This document shows positions 8,966-20,990 of a stretch of DNA of 64,000 bases, piece after piece. The stretch is from assembly GCA_050084985.1 (NCBI GenBank), contig JBITNC010000001.1, positions 39,494,001 to 39,558,000 on the forward strand, written 5' to 3'. Made by a program: the position numbers and the translations under genes. The notes beneath the pieces were generated by a model. It made no database searches. It saw only the letters and a list, made by a program, of their open reading frames with translations, and was not told where the DNA came from. The DNA is from Nageia nagi (lineage: Eukaryota; Pinophyta). The number at the start of each line of letters is the position of its first letter. Positions within the stretch are counted from its first letter, which is position 1.

Positions 8966-9049
8966 TCTAAATATCATGGGTGCATCATAGGTGTTTGATC
9001 AACATTATATCTAGGAGAATATTGCTTTGAGTTTTGTGTTTGTAGACCT

Positions 9050-9500
9050 AAATTATCAGCTTATCATGTCTATGGGTGGAGTTCCAGCTCCCGTTATCAG
9101 TTTATCATGTCTATGAGTGGAGTTCCAGCTCTCGTAATCAGCTTATCATGTCTATGAGTGGAGTTCTAGCTCTCATAATCAACTTATCATGCCTATGAGT
9201 GGAGTTCTAGCTCTCGTAATTAGCTTATCATGCCTATGAGTGGAGTTCTAGCTCCTGTTATTAGCTTATCATGCCTATGAGTGGAGTTCTAGCTCCCGTT
9301 ATCAGTTTATCATGTCTATGGGTGGAGTTCTAGCTCCTGTAATTAGCTTATCATGCCTATGAGTGGAGTCCCAGCTCCCATTATTAGCTTATCATGCTTA
9401 TGAGTGGATTCCTAGCTCCCATTATTAGCTTATCATGCTTATGAGTGGAGTTCTAGCTCCCATTATCAGCTTAGCATGCCTCTTGGTGGAGTGTTAGCTC
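9050..9500. repeat. Tier-2 tandem repeat of A-outer (about 43-bp unit)
   Basis: About ten units built on AGCTTATCATGCCTATGAG and TGGAGTTCTAGCTCCC. It is the reverse-complement counterpart of the 2811-3700 array, in the same place relative to PMD and LTR. Confidence 0.88.
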
Positions 9501-9509
9501 CATCAATTT

Positions 9510-10082
9510 ATCACTTGTTTTGTAGAGTTTGGTTCTTATGCAACTGCAGTACACCTCTTGGTGCGAAGGCTCAGTTGTGTGGAACTTAGCTCTCACATAT
9601 CAGCTTATCATTATTTTGTGGAGTTTGATTCTTATGCAACTGCAGTACACCTCTTGGTGCGAAGGCTCAATTATGTGGAACTTAGCTCTCCCCTATCAGC
9701 TTATCACTTGTTTTGCAAAGTTTGGTTCTTATGCAACTGTAGTACACCTCTTGGTGTGAAGGCTCAGTTGTGTGGAACTTAGCTCTCACATATCAACTTA
9801 TCATTATTTTGTAGAGTTTGGTTCTTATGCAACTGCAGTACACCTCTTGGTGCAAAGGCTCAGTTGTGTGGAACTTAGCTCTCCCCCATCAGCTTATCAT
9901 TATTTTGTAGAGTTCAGTTCTTATGCAACTGCAGTACACCTCTTGGTGCGAAGGCTCAGTTATGTGGAACTTAGCTCTCATGTATCAACTTATCACTTGT
10001 TTTGTGGAGTTCGATTCTTATGCAATTGCAGTACACCTCTTGGTGCGAAGGCTCAATTGTGTAGAACTTAGCTCTCCCTATG
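9510..10082. repeat. Tier-1 tandem repeat of A-outer (about 97-bp unit, six units)
   Basis: GTACACCTCTTGGTG recurs at about 97-bp spacing from 9549 to 10031, each time followed by GAAGGCTCAGTTGTGTGGA. Frames of 70-117 codons across this array are repeat artefacts. Confidence 0.88.
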
Positions 10083-10215
10083 TGTTGTCATGTGTTATAA
10101 TGTCTTATCTTGTGAGTTGGTCATGTGTGTTTTCATGTGTTATCATGTCTTGTCTTGTGAGTTGGTCATGTGTGTTGTCATGTGTTGTCATGTCTTATCT
10201 TGTGATGTGGTCTGG
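10083..10215. repeat. Tier-3 repeat of A-outer
   Basis: Repeats of TCATGTGTTATCATGTCTTG with GTGAGTTGG, about 35-45 bp each, between tier 1 and the polypurine tract. Confidence 0.75.
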
Positions 10216-10561
10216 TCAAGTTGTCTATCCATTCATTGTCATGTGTGTTGTCAAGTTTGTTGTCATGGGTCATTAGTATTGTGGAAAGATTATCAGCTTA
10301 TCAGATGATTAGATATATCAAGCTATCACCTTCTATAGCAAAATGCAAGGGGCAAGCATGCCCAAGGTAATATCAAAAGGGAGTTTTCTCAACCTATATC
10401 TAGTACTAATAAGCTTTATCATGATGTTGTTTAAGTTTAGAATGGTTAATGTTTATCATTGCTTATCAAAATTGTTTGCTATGATATTGTGTTTTTACTT
10501 TGAATGCAAAATCTCAAGTCACCTCATGTTTCTTTCGATTTCACATCCAAAGTGGGGCATC
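10216..10561 (+). other. A-outer 3' untranslated end and polypurine tract (10549-10561)
   Basis: A non-repetitive 3' segment shared with A-right 28850-29152 and, reversed, A-inner 1718-2075. It ends in AAAGTGGGGCATC directly before the LTR. Confidence 0.75.
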
Positions 10562-11426
10562 TGTTAACACATAAAAATGAATTTATGTTTTTAAATCAAT
10601 AAATTAATGAAATATGCTTGGCCTAAATATATGTCTTGAATGTATTAAAGTGATAATGTCAATGTTTGTCTTGAATATGAATTTTATAATGATTATCTTG
10701 AATATTGCATGGATTATTTTGAATATTGCATGGGTTATCTTGAATATTGCATGGATTATCTTATTTATTGGTGTGTTTATCTTGAATGTTGTGAATTAGC
10801 CTTATTTATGTAGATGCACTCGACCCATGGGTGGTATTATCTATTATCTATATAAATAAGGGATCTAATAGTAAGTCCACAATAACAAGGATACACATGA
10901 TCCCGTGTATGGTCTTGTAAGTGGCTACCCCTTAAGGTATCTCTTGGTACCACCTACAAGGTTGTGGTTTGTGTGCTTCCTTACGTGAGCTATCCTGACA
11001 TCTATGATCTATTCTGATATCATACTGCTATCTGAGACATCTATATTGAAGCTTTGGACTTAATTGAGAGGTCAAAACTATCAAACTAAGACTACCAGCA
11101 CTCCTTTGTGAATGGAAGAACACCATCGGTGCTCTTATATCATTGAAACAGGACTGCCTGAATCCTCTTTTGTATCCTCGTAGGTCACGACATTGTTGGA
11201 AAGGCAACTCATCATCAGTACATTGCCAACATCTCATCTTTCATTGTCAGGTATGTTCTGTGAGGTAAGTACACAAATTACAGTCTTGGTTGGTACAATT
11301 ACACTTGTAAATTTTGTTTATTGTTATCTAGAATAAATTGCTATCTGTAACTTAAATACAGATAATATTGAGTTTGTAGATATTTGCCTATTTACTTATT
11401 TGCACGCTCAATTTTATTTGTAAACA
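10562..11426 (+). repeat. 3' LTR of A-outer
   Basis: 865 bp, TGTTAACAC..GTAAACA. The TATA box TATATAAA is at 10849-10856. It is more diverged from the A-inner LTRs than those are from each other, as expected for an older insertion. The near-palindromes are largely eroded (11125-11165). Confidence 0.9.
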
Positions 11427-11431
11427 CTTAT

Positions 11432-13545
11432 GTATACAATATTGTTGTGTTATGTTGTGGCATGGGGTTCTTGTAAATCCCTAATTTCTCATTATCCACA
11501 TGTACAAGAATCTTTTTTTTATCTTCCTATTTTTCAAATGATATCATTTTTTTATCTATCAAGTCTTGGAAAACATCTTTAAACTTTTTACATTCACATG
11601 TTTTGTGTCCATGAATTCTATGATACCCACAAAATCCACCTATAGTTTTAGTGACTTTTTAACTCATAGGTGGTAATTGGATCAAATCCTTTTAAAGAAA
11701 ATATTGTAACAACTCATCATGATGTTTTGTAATTTTGGTGTATACTCTACAAGTTTTATGCTTATATGGACAAGACATTTCTTTCAACATTGTAACTATC
11801 ACTATCATGTTCATACTTGATGGTTTCTTTTCTTCTCTATTAAATTTCCTAATAATAGATTTTTACTAGGTGCTTCTATTTTTAAATCATGGACATAATC
11901 ATGTCAGAGAGGGGTTGCTCTAGATAGTTGGAAAATTCCAATATCATCTCCTCTATAAGGGATTTTATTAACATATGCTTTATCTCTTTTTCATTTAACT
12001 TTATGAATGTGGCTAGTTTCTTCCATGTTTTTACAAATTCCTCAAATGATTAATTTTCACCTTGTCTCATTATTACTAAATCAACAAGGGTTGGTTTTCT
12101 TTTTATATTATGTTGATATTGATTTATTAATTCTCATTTTAATTGCTCATAATTAGTGATACTTTGATTTTCAAGACTATAAAACCATTCAAAAGATTCC
12201 TTCCCTAAACTAAGTTGAAATAATCTCATTGATATGTATCCTTGGATCACTAATGCCATCATATTTACGAAAATCAATGCCTTTCCCTTTCCATGTTTTT
12301 CCTTTTATTTTTGCAAAAAAGGGGTGCATTTCATTTAATTATTCATCTTCTTTTCCTTTACTTAATAATGTTAACCTCTTTAATTATTTAGCTATTTCTT
12401 TCAATTGTTCCATCCTTTTCTCTAATTTTTCTTTTTCATTTTGCATAGTTTCATTGTTATTATTTTTCTCTAAGGGATCAGGTTTTTCAATTTCTTTCTC
12501 ATTCTCATATTTAGAGTGTCTCAAGAGTAAATATCCCATTTTGATCTCTCCATTGTTGAATTAGTTGATTATCCAACTCTCTTATGATTACTTGTATTAC
12601 ACATATTTGAGCTTTTCGATAAGATTGTGTGCCTATTGTTTTCTTTACTTCCATCTCTTTAATTTCTTTTTCTATATCTAACTAATAAGGGTAAGCATTA
12701 ATAAGTCATTTTCCTATAGCATCAATTTAAAATTCTATTTTTGATTCATTATCTAACTCATCATCAAATTCAACCATCTCATCATCTGAATGCTCATAAT
12801 TATCTTCTTCTAATGTTATTGATTCATGACCTTTTAAATTTTTTACAAGTGTTAAGGATGATGCAGATTGATAAAAGTTTGAACTAGAGATGGAAGGACA
12901 AAGCATACAAAAATTGACATGGCTTTCTATAGGAAAAAAGGGCCATGCGTGGTCCATTTCAATAAGAATTAGACTACAGATGGTCCTACTCTAACTTGTT
13001 AAGGTGTACGATAAGAGGGGTGGCTTAGCCAATAGTATCCTAGAAGGTGACCTAGAATTGCTTTCAATCAAAAATTCATAGATGATATGAAATGAATGAG
13101 GTATGGTAAGATCTTTCATAAACTTATAGAATACCCAAGAAGTTTATGAATTCTTGCACTAACCTTAATTTATCTTCTATTAGATTTAAATCATTAGATT
13201 TTTTAGATCAATAAAGTGCTAATTGACATTTATTTTCAAAAGGTTGGATTATTTATTCTTTAGGGATCTCATTATCTTTTGAGTCCCTGAAGTAAGATTC
13301 ATCATCTATTATATTTATGCTTATTTTAATAGGGTTATAATTATCTTTATAATCTCCATGATAAGATTCATCATCAAGAAAATTGGTTTTGATAGCCAAA
13401 GGGACACTATCTTTATTTAACCTAGCACTTTTTCTTATTGATGTTACACCTTTCCATGATTTTCTTTTTCTTTTAGTTGGTTCAAGATTTGATTGATTTA
13501 ATGATAAAATGTTTAATGAATTATTCATATTTTTAAAAGTTAAGA
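11432..13545 (-). pseudogene. Family-B gag, B-left copy, many stops and frameshifts
   Basis: The frame starts after the primer site (13528) with a basic stretch KRKRKSWKGVTSIRKSARL and a repeated acidic motif (DDESYHGDYKDN, DDESYFRDSKDN). An acidic segment follows at about 12730-12960 and Gag capsid remnants at about 11900-12560. At about 11560-11640 there is a knuckle-like motif CGYHRIHGHKTCEC followed by KKFKDVFQDLIDKK. This is the same C-x2-H-x3-GH-x4-C type as in family A and the Tat element. Function as a particle protein is inferred from this motif and from position. This copy cannot make a full protein. Confidence 0.7.
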
Positions 13546-13563
13546 TTCACATTGGGTTCACTA
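13546..13563 (-). other. Degenerate tRNA-Trp primer-binding site of B-left
   Basis: The minus strand reads TAGTGAACCCAATGTGAA, two to three changes from TGGTGAACCCGACGTGAA, all G-to-A type. Confidence 0.65.
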
Positions 13564-13565
13564 AA

Positions 13566-14353
13566 TGTTTACAAATATTTTGAGCATGCAAATAAATAAA
13601 TAATTACAAGACCCAAAATACCTATTTTGAGCTACAAATAGCAATTTAGACAATACAGATAAATAGATGAAGAACATAACCACTTAGAATTAGGATAACA
13701 ATACCAATCAAGAACTATGATTTGTATACTTACCTTATGAAGTGTACCTAACATCAAATAACAATGATATGTTTGATATGTGGATGATAGAGAAATCCTA
13801 CTCTAGAAGCTAACCTAAATGCATCAAAAAGAGGATCACAAGCGGTCTATATGTTGTATAGGAGGAGCACTAATGGTGTATTTGGCATGAATAAGGAGCA
13901 TCAGAGGCCTTTGTTAGAGTGCTCTTTGATTTCAAATCAAGTTAATAGTTTGCATATATATGTTTTGATCAGTGATATGATATCTAGATAAATCATTAGT
14001 TTCAGAACATCTCACATAAGGAAGTACACAAACCACAACCTTGAATGGTAGTTTCAAAAGACAACTAAAGGATTTCCACCACCAAGACCAAATATTGGAT
14101 CATTTATCTCCTTAATGTGGACTTACTATTAGATCTCTATTTATATAGATAATAATATGACCTACTCCTTAGGTTGGTGTGTACCTATATAAATAGGGTT
14201 AGTCCACAATACATAATGATATTCAAGACAATTATTGATATTATGATTATATTCAAGTTAAACATTGATATCATTAAATTAAATATTCTAGGTGTATATT
14301 AGTGCAAGCAAATGTGTTTATTTAAATGCATAAATAAATTTTATGTGATAACA
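13566..14353 (-). repeat. 5' LTR of B-left
   Basis: 788 bp; on the minus strand it begins TGTTATCACATAAAA and ends TTTGTAAACA. It is close in length and content to the B-right LTRs (54079-54868). The TATA-like TATATAAATAG lies around 14146-14156. Confidence 0.85.
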
Positions 14354-14519
14354 CCTACCAACCTATAAACAATAATGGTAAGTGATAAATTTGATGATAA
14401 AGATGATGTTTTTATCACTATGGTGCCTTTGATTTTTGTTCATCAGATACATACCTCTCACAAGCTATAGATTATAGTAAAATAAACAAATCAAATCAAT
14501 ATTGGTTTGAGAAGATACA
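14354..14519. other. Short AT-rich flank of B-left
   Basis: No recognisable feature. CCTAC at 14354-14358 would be the B-left target duplication, but its partner is outside the window. Confidence 0.4.
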
Positions 14520-15790
14520 CAAGGAGTAGAATATTTTAGGGCAAATACAATTAGATACATTTGTGGACATTTGTAATAAGTCTTGGAGATATTAACAAAA
14601 CAACTTCATCTATCATCTAAAAAACCTTGTAATGCAAAAGGCATATCCCTACAAATAAGAAATGATAAGATAAGCAAGATGGATAAAAGAAAAATTATTA
14701 AAACTAGAATAACATTGATGGATGTGGATGTGACTCTATTAGAGAGAAAGGTTGATAAGATAGAGAAATAGCAGAATATTTCTAATGAGAAAGAAAAGTT
14801 CCATTTGAATTAGATTAACCTACTAAACAATTAAACATAGTATCTACAAGTAGGTATAGAGTCATCCAAGTTAACAAAAGTGATGGAGGAAAGGGAATAA
14901 GAATTAAAAGCCAAGGGCATTAAACTTACTATAAATAATGGCCAAATTGAGACCTTAGGGTTGGAGATAGATCATCATAGAAAAGTTTGTTAAGGCCAAG
15001 GCAAAGTTTGAGGAGAAGTTGAATATCAAAGATTAGAATCCAACCCAAGAGATAAAGGTACCAATTCAAACATGGTTTCTAATAGATGCCTTAAAAATAT
15101 CAAGTCCAATTATTAGGGTAACATGATACCTATTTTAGGATTATTATATTCATCTAGTAAATATGTATTATATTATGAAAAAAAATTGAAGAATATAAGT
15201 TTGTTTTTAATTTGAATAAAAAATTGTAAAAATATCAACTAAGAATTAGGAGATCGTTAAAGTAATGAATGAGAAGTAAGTCATATATATAGGTATAAAT
15301 AATTATCATGATAAAATTTTGGCAATGAATTAAAAAGTGGCCCATTTGTATGAATTAATGTTCGGTATAGATAAATGCATGAAGTTACTTATGCCAAAAA
15401 TAGATAGTTTGAATGGTACCTTGAATTTTTTTGATAGAAATAAGATACCTCCCTTATATAAGGGTGAAAACATTATTTATACACTTAATGAAATGAAAAT
15501 ATTTAGTGATCAAGCACAAAAGGTAGACGATATCTTTGCAGATTAGAAAAAGGAAAATTTTGCAAATAAGTTCTCCAAAATTTATTCAAGAGATACAAAA
15601 GTGGAGAAGTGGGTAGTAGAATTGACTAGAATCAAACTAAATATTAATTTAAATATCATTAATTAGTTTGTTTCTCTATCCCTACTCATTCAACATGAAG
15701 ATCTTTCATTGATGCATAGTGGTATAAGGCACATCTATATTTTCCCAAGGATGGAGTAGCTTGAGGTACATTTTTGTATATATTATTAGC
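14520..15790 (+). pseudogene. Unrecognised decayed reading frame, plus strand
   Basis: One reading direction stays protein-like despite many stops. The best part (15328-15640) includes ELMFGIDKCMKLLMPKIDSL and LYKGENIIYTLNEMKIFSDQ, then KVEKWVVELTRIKLN. A Lys-rich, coiled-coil-like stretch precedes it (14583-15010). Composition and the position between repeats suggest an old transposon gene, possibly gag-like. I do not recognise the family. Confidence 0.35.
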
Positions 15791-17100
15791 ATTTTTTGTA
15801 AAGAGTTTTATAATTTTGGTCCTAAGTTCAAGATTTAGCAGTACAAATCTATCAACCAATCACCAGAATGTATATCTATACATATTTTTAGATATATAAG
15901 AAGAGTTTTGTATGGGTATACCCCTTTTACATCCTTTACAGTTTGTTGGAATAATGATACTTAGTTAATTTAAGATATTTCTATAGTGTTTGATTTTGAT
16001 GGAAATCCAATAATATTGGTGTGCACATAGTTTTCCAAAATGGTGGCAAAATTAGTTAGTGTTAGGACTTAGTCAATTTTGAGCATGTCTTACAATGTTT
16101 AGTTTTTTTGAATATCTGATAGTTTTTTGATATATGAATTGTACTAGAATGGTGATGAAATAATAATAGTAGTATACTTACCCTTTTTATTATGTTTTTT
16201 AGAATATTTGATATTGATGAAGATTCAAAAAATTGGTGAAGATTAATTTCTATCATAATAGTGGGAAAATTATACAAGATATTTTCTTTATTTCTAGACC
16301 TACCTAAGGTGATTTGATCATGTACCAAGGAGGATTTCAATCACATCAATCACCTTAGATATTCTAATTTAGAAGATCTAAGTTTTGGCCATCCAAATTT
16401 AAGCATGGATGAAAAAGTCTATTGGAATCATTCATTTTGCTCTATATTTAATTCCATCAGGTTTGTTAGAATACAAGTACCTATAAATATTACTAGAATC
16501 CTAATGAGATACATTTCCATTCCAAGAAGGTGATTTCAAATTCTAAATTCAAGTTTCAAATTTTAGACAAGCTGAAGAGTGTTAGCACACACAAAGGATT
16601 ATTTTAGATATTTGTAGATTAAAATCTAAGTTGTAAATCTTATCAGAAATTAGATTTGATACATTGTAAATAACTTAGTAGTTAGTTATAAATATTTTAT
16701 CTATCAGAGTTTGTTAAGAATTAATTATAAGATATTTTACAAAGGAAAACTATAAGTATCACCTTTATTGTAAGAGAAGGGATCGGATATAGTAGATATT
16801 GCCCCTATTTTGTATATGTATCAATGATAATAGAATATAATTTGCTTCTTGATCTTTTAACTATGATCCACTTATCACTATTGTTAAAACATTGTATTAT
16901 ATGTTATGACTTTGATACATAGGCACATATACAAATTATAACATCTTAGTCAACACTAGTTATACAACATTAGATAACATCTTGGGAGAATACATACTTG
17001 TTATGATGAATTCGTATCTTCAATGTGAGATAGAGAAAGTAAAAATCATTTAAGAAATTTTGAGAAATCACAAATTGAACTATCTTTTCATTTAAATTAG
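15791..17100. other. AT-rich stretch without a gene I can recognise
   Basis: Only short frames (for example 16062-16340 minus) with low-complexity Ile/Ser/Lys composition. No LTR ends, arrays or domain motifs are visible. Confidence 0.5.
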
Positions 17101-20060
17101 ATTAAGGGATTTCTCTTACAATAATTTAGCAGGAGCTAGCACTTATGATAAAGGAAATATTTATGATAAAAAAATGATTAAATTCATCACACTTATATGA
17201 AGAGAAATCTATTTTATTGATTGAATGACCACCTCATTAAAAATTAGGATTGTATAATCCCATGTTCTCTTTTTCTTTTGTAATAAAAAAGTGGTCAATA
17301 GATTCTATTCCTAAAGTTTGCATTGGTACCATGATATGTTTAGGTTCACTTTCCTCTCTAAATCCATATTTCTTAAGTGAATAGGTTGAGGCTTCATGTC
17401 TTGTAGATATGGTGGGGAATTATCCTTCCTTCTCTTTGAAGTTATCAATATTAGTGTATTCATTTTCTCCCTCACTTTTGCTTTGGCTTTGGCTTCTACT
17501 CTAGCTTTTTCTTTGACTTTCTCTTTCAATCGATAATGAACAACTAGAACTTCTAGATTATTGACTTCTAGTGATGATAAATTATTATTCACCTTGTTCA
17601 TCATTAATACTTGAGCCTAATTCATCATTACTTTGATATTCATCGATAGGATTTTCATTAGAGGGTATTTCTTAGATAATGTCTTCATCTTCTTTATCAA
17701 AAGCTTGTCCTAGTTCTTATAGCAGTTTAGTTGTTCCTCCATATTTAGGATAATCATAAATGGTATACATGATTTATAGAAAATTGATCATATTTACATT
17801 TTTCATAGTTAAAGGTTAATTGATTCTAGGAAAACACATTTGGTTGGATGACTCCCTAATTTGGGATCTAGTTGGTTAATGTATTAGAGTCATTCCTAAC
17901 ATCTCTTAAATCAATAGGAGATTATGTTGGTGACACCACTTTTTCTTTCCTCTTTTCTTTATCTTGATATTCTTTACCTTTTCTTAAGACCTCAAGGATC
18001 ACAATATAAAATACTATGTTATTATATCTTTCTATATACTCCAAATATTTGTGTTAAAATGATGACTTGGAATTATCCTCAAAATACTAGTCTATGATGT
18101 GATCAAGATCATAATGCTTCACTACATTCATTCTTCCAAAAGAATAAATTTCAAGTTTGTAAGTCATTAGTTCTACCTCTATATAGTAACTATATGCATA
18201 ATACCATAAACTAAAAGGAAGCCTTATCATCCTATCTTTTTTCATCAACTAGTTTTCATATTGATATTTCATCTATCTCATAAACTCAAAAATCATTATC
18301 TTATCATTGATATATTTATGTAATTTCATGGTGTCTAAGTTAATATTATAAACATGAATATATTATACATCAAAATCTTCTAATTATAAGTCTTCAAGTA
18401 CCTTTATAGCTTCTTTGGCTACCACTAAATTCCTCTTTACTACAATAGGCCTTTTTAACTCTTTATAAATTTTATACTCCCACTTATTGTTTCTTATCTT
18501 AACATCATTCCATTTGTTCCATAATTCCCACTTTGGATACACTAAATAGAATGGAACTTCTAGTTTCTTAATAAATTCTCTTATTCTAATTTCTTTAGGT
18601 TATTTTTTTCATGTAACAAAAATTATACCAAGTAAGAGTTCATAAATAACTTGAAAGTCATCCTCATATAGGAAAGCTTATTAACCAATGCATTGTTAAT
18701 GACTAAACTCCATTTGAGTCTTATCCTATCTCATAATTTAAGGAGGAAACCTAAGAGAATTTTTTCACATTGGATATCTCAGTATTGACCTATGAATCAA
18801 CAAAATAAGTTTAATAATATTTTGGTGCTATATTGGTAAAAAAAACTCTAACGACCACTAAGACCCTTCAATTATCTAGATCTTTGTATTTTGGCTTGAA
18901 AATATCTATTATGAAGTTTGTTAGTTTTTGTAATTTATTAGATTTCACCTTGGATTGATCTTATTTATACTCAAGAATAGAATTTAATTAGTTAAATGCA
19001 TCTTTAATACCTTGAGTTGAAAAGTATGCAATAATCTTGCCCATGTAGTCTCTCAATAACCTATGTTTAAAATTAAGGTGACCAAAAATTTTAAGGTATT
19101 TCTTAAAAAATCAAATTATGAGGGGGAATATATAACTACTTTGAAAATCCTAGAATAATAAATAACATCATTCCATTTTTCTTCTTATCTAATCTTCTCT
19201 AAATCTTTGTACATTTTCTTGGGATCGTTGTGACTCCATTTTATATCCTTGATGTCTTTTATACTATCATGAAAAACTAATTTTAATTTGGATCTTCCTT
19301 ATTTATAAATCTTGAGTAAATATTCCTTTAATAACATCTTCATTTATTTCTCTTTTTATGCACTCATCCTATAAAATGACATTTGAATTAAAATTAATCT
19401 CAATAATTATTATGTCTCAAATTAACCATTTATTATATTAGTTAGATGCACACTTATGTTGATAACATTTCCAACTTTATTTAGCAAACCATTCCAATAC
19501 ATAAAGTTATTTGCATTTCTAAACTCATTGGTCAATATGATCAACATATCAAGAACTTGTTTTCATTTATCGTTAACTATGTCAACTTGACCTAAATGAC
19601 TTCTACAAAACATTAGATTAGATTGAATTTATTATCAAAAACTTTTTTTAATTTTTGAAATTAAGCTCATATATTCAAACAATATCCTTTTGATAAAAAA
19701 ACTAAGTCATTATATCCTTTAGTCTAAATGATTTTGTTGATATTAATTATTTCATTTGTTATTGTCAATAATCTAGATCCTACCTTGTATACTTGAGATA
19801 AAGAAAGTTTGAAGGCTTTAGGTCAAATCAACTTAGTATTCAACATATTCTCAATGATTTTTTTATCATTACATTCAATTAAATATCCATTTCCTTAGAT
19901 AAACTCTTACCTTTCATCCTTATTAAAATTGAAATTGCTATCCTCAAACTTACATTGTTTCCATGTTATCAAAAACTTATTATTCAAACCAAAGTGAGGG
20001 TTATCATGATCTCTTACCATTTTTTATAGTCATTATCATCATGGATAATACTAATATAAA
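17100..20060 (-). pseudogene. Unrecognised long decayed reading frame with a Ser/Arg-rich segment, minus strand
   Basis: Read leftwards from about 20060, protein-like sequence continues for nearly 3 kb with scattered stops, many of which look like former Gln or Trp codons. Segments include FLITWKQCKFEDSNFNF (about 19960), KLEVPFYLVYPKWELWNKWN (about 18560), RLPFSLWYYAYSYYIEVEL (about 18210), an acidic part, and a stretch rich in SR/RS, SQSQSKSEGE and similar at about 17480-17560. Trp/Tyr-rich blocks plus an acidic and SR-rich tail suggest one large protein of perhaps 900 residues or more. I see no reverse transcriptase, integrase or transposase motif. The identity is unknown. It could be an old element gene or a dead host gene. 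Confidence 0.4.
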
Positions 20061-20192
20061 TATGTTTTCTTACCTTTACATTAGTTAGATCCAAGGGATG
20101 TTGATGTTATCCAAATTTTAGCAACATTTTGTTTCTTCAAATTCGAACTCTAAATTATTCTCCTTGAACTCAATCCAACCTTTATAGGTTGT

Positions 20193-20990
20193 TGTTAATC
20201 CAAAAAATGCAATCTGACTCTTTATCTTATGAAAAAGTTGTGGGATACTGAATTAATCCTCATAATTCACCAACCATCCTTGGATAAATTGATTTCCAAT
20301 TGATTCAACCTCTTACTTTATTCATCCAAGATGGTGTTGGTGAGCCATTTTCAAACAATATTAGGGACCATAATTCATAAATAAAATCATGACTTGATTG
20401 AACAATCAAGATTCCAATAACATCAAGGAAATATGTTATCTATAAAATTACTCTACTCCTAAGAGGCTCTTATTTTGAAAATTTAAAATACAAAAGATTA
20501 GTAACTCATAATCTTCTTTAGGTGCATCCTATAGATAGAGAAGTGAATAGGATCTTGAGCTTTAGGTGTTCTAATTTTATACAGATCATCCCTATCTTGG
20601 TTCTTTAACCAATTAGATAATATCCTTTCCAAATAAAAGAATATAATCTATATTGGATTATATCTCTCATAGATGAGATGATGTTACCCATTTATTATAG
20701 CTCTTAGAATTTAGAACAATGAGGTTTACTTCCCATAGACAAAGATGTAGACCCTATAAAAGATTCATCATAGATGAAAGATATGGTGTGATTACAAATT
20801 CCTTATTCCTATTTTATTAGGTTGGTGCCTTATCAATTATGAAAGGTGGAAAATAAAATAAAAAAATATAGATGTCAAAAGAGATACACAGGTTAAGAGT
20901 GCAAGAAAGAGATAAAAAGGTTACTAGTGCAATATCCTCTTATATGTGATTAATTTATTTTGAATCTAATATCAAATCAATAACCTCTAA
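20193..20990. repeat. Duplicated segment, copy R1
   Basis: Aligns by eye with three separated pieces, 22105-22420, 29977-30142 and 54869-55110, which become continuous once the inserted elements are removed. Shared phrases include AAGCCATTTTCAAATAAT-like, ATCCTATAGATAGAGAA and TGCCTTATCAATTATGAAAG. It is roughly 800 bp at perhaps 75-80% identity. It might be an old solo or paired LTR, but I cannot define its ends. Confidence 0.6.

Larger units (their letters stand above)
1..11426 (+). mobile_element. Family-A LTR retrotransposon, outer copy (A-outer), 3' portion, split by A-inner
   Basis: This is the 3' part of a plus-strand gag/PMD-type LTR retrotransposon whose 5' part lies left of the window. 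Bases 1-883 and 8971-10561 form one interior once the nested element at 884-8965 is removed. The first part is the promoter end of an antisense PMD gene. The second holds tandem repeats and then a polypurine tract and 3' LTR. The A-right copy (27480-27560) reads straight across the corresponding point, which supports the join. The element sits inside B-left: sequence resembling B-right 50440-50560 (reverse complement) starts directly after 11426. Its target duplication cannot be checked because the left end is missing. Confidence 0.85.
11427..14353 (-). mobile_element. Family-B gag-type LTR retrotransposon, decayed 5' part (B-left)
   Basis: A minus-strand element with its 5' LTR at 14353-13566, a degenerate tRNA-Trp primer site and a decayed gag leading to 11427, where A-outer interrupts it. 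The rest lies beyond the left edge. It matches B-right 48350-50560 over its whole length in reverse. Its LTR is a diverged relative of the family-A LTR: the regulatory core (TATATAAATA, GGGATCTAATAGTAAGTCCA) and the primer site are shared. Confidence 0.85.

Noticed and set aside
17100-20060. Endogenous pararetrovirus as the source of the unknown frame
   Set aside because: No reverse transcriptase, movement-protein or coat-protein zinc motif could be read, so there is nothing to support it.
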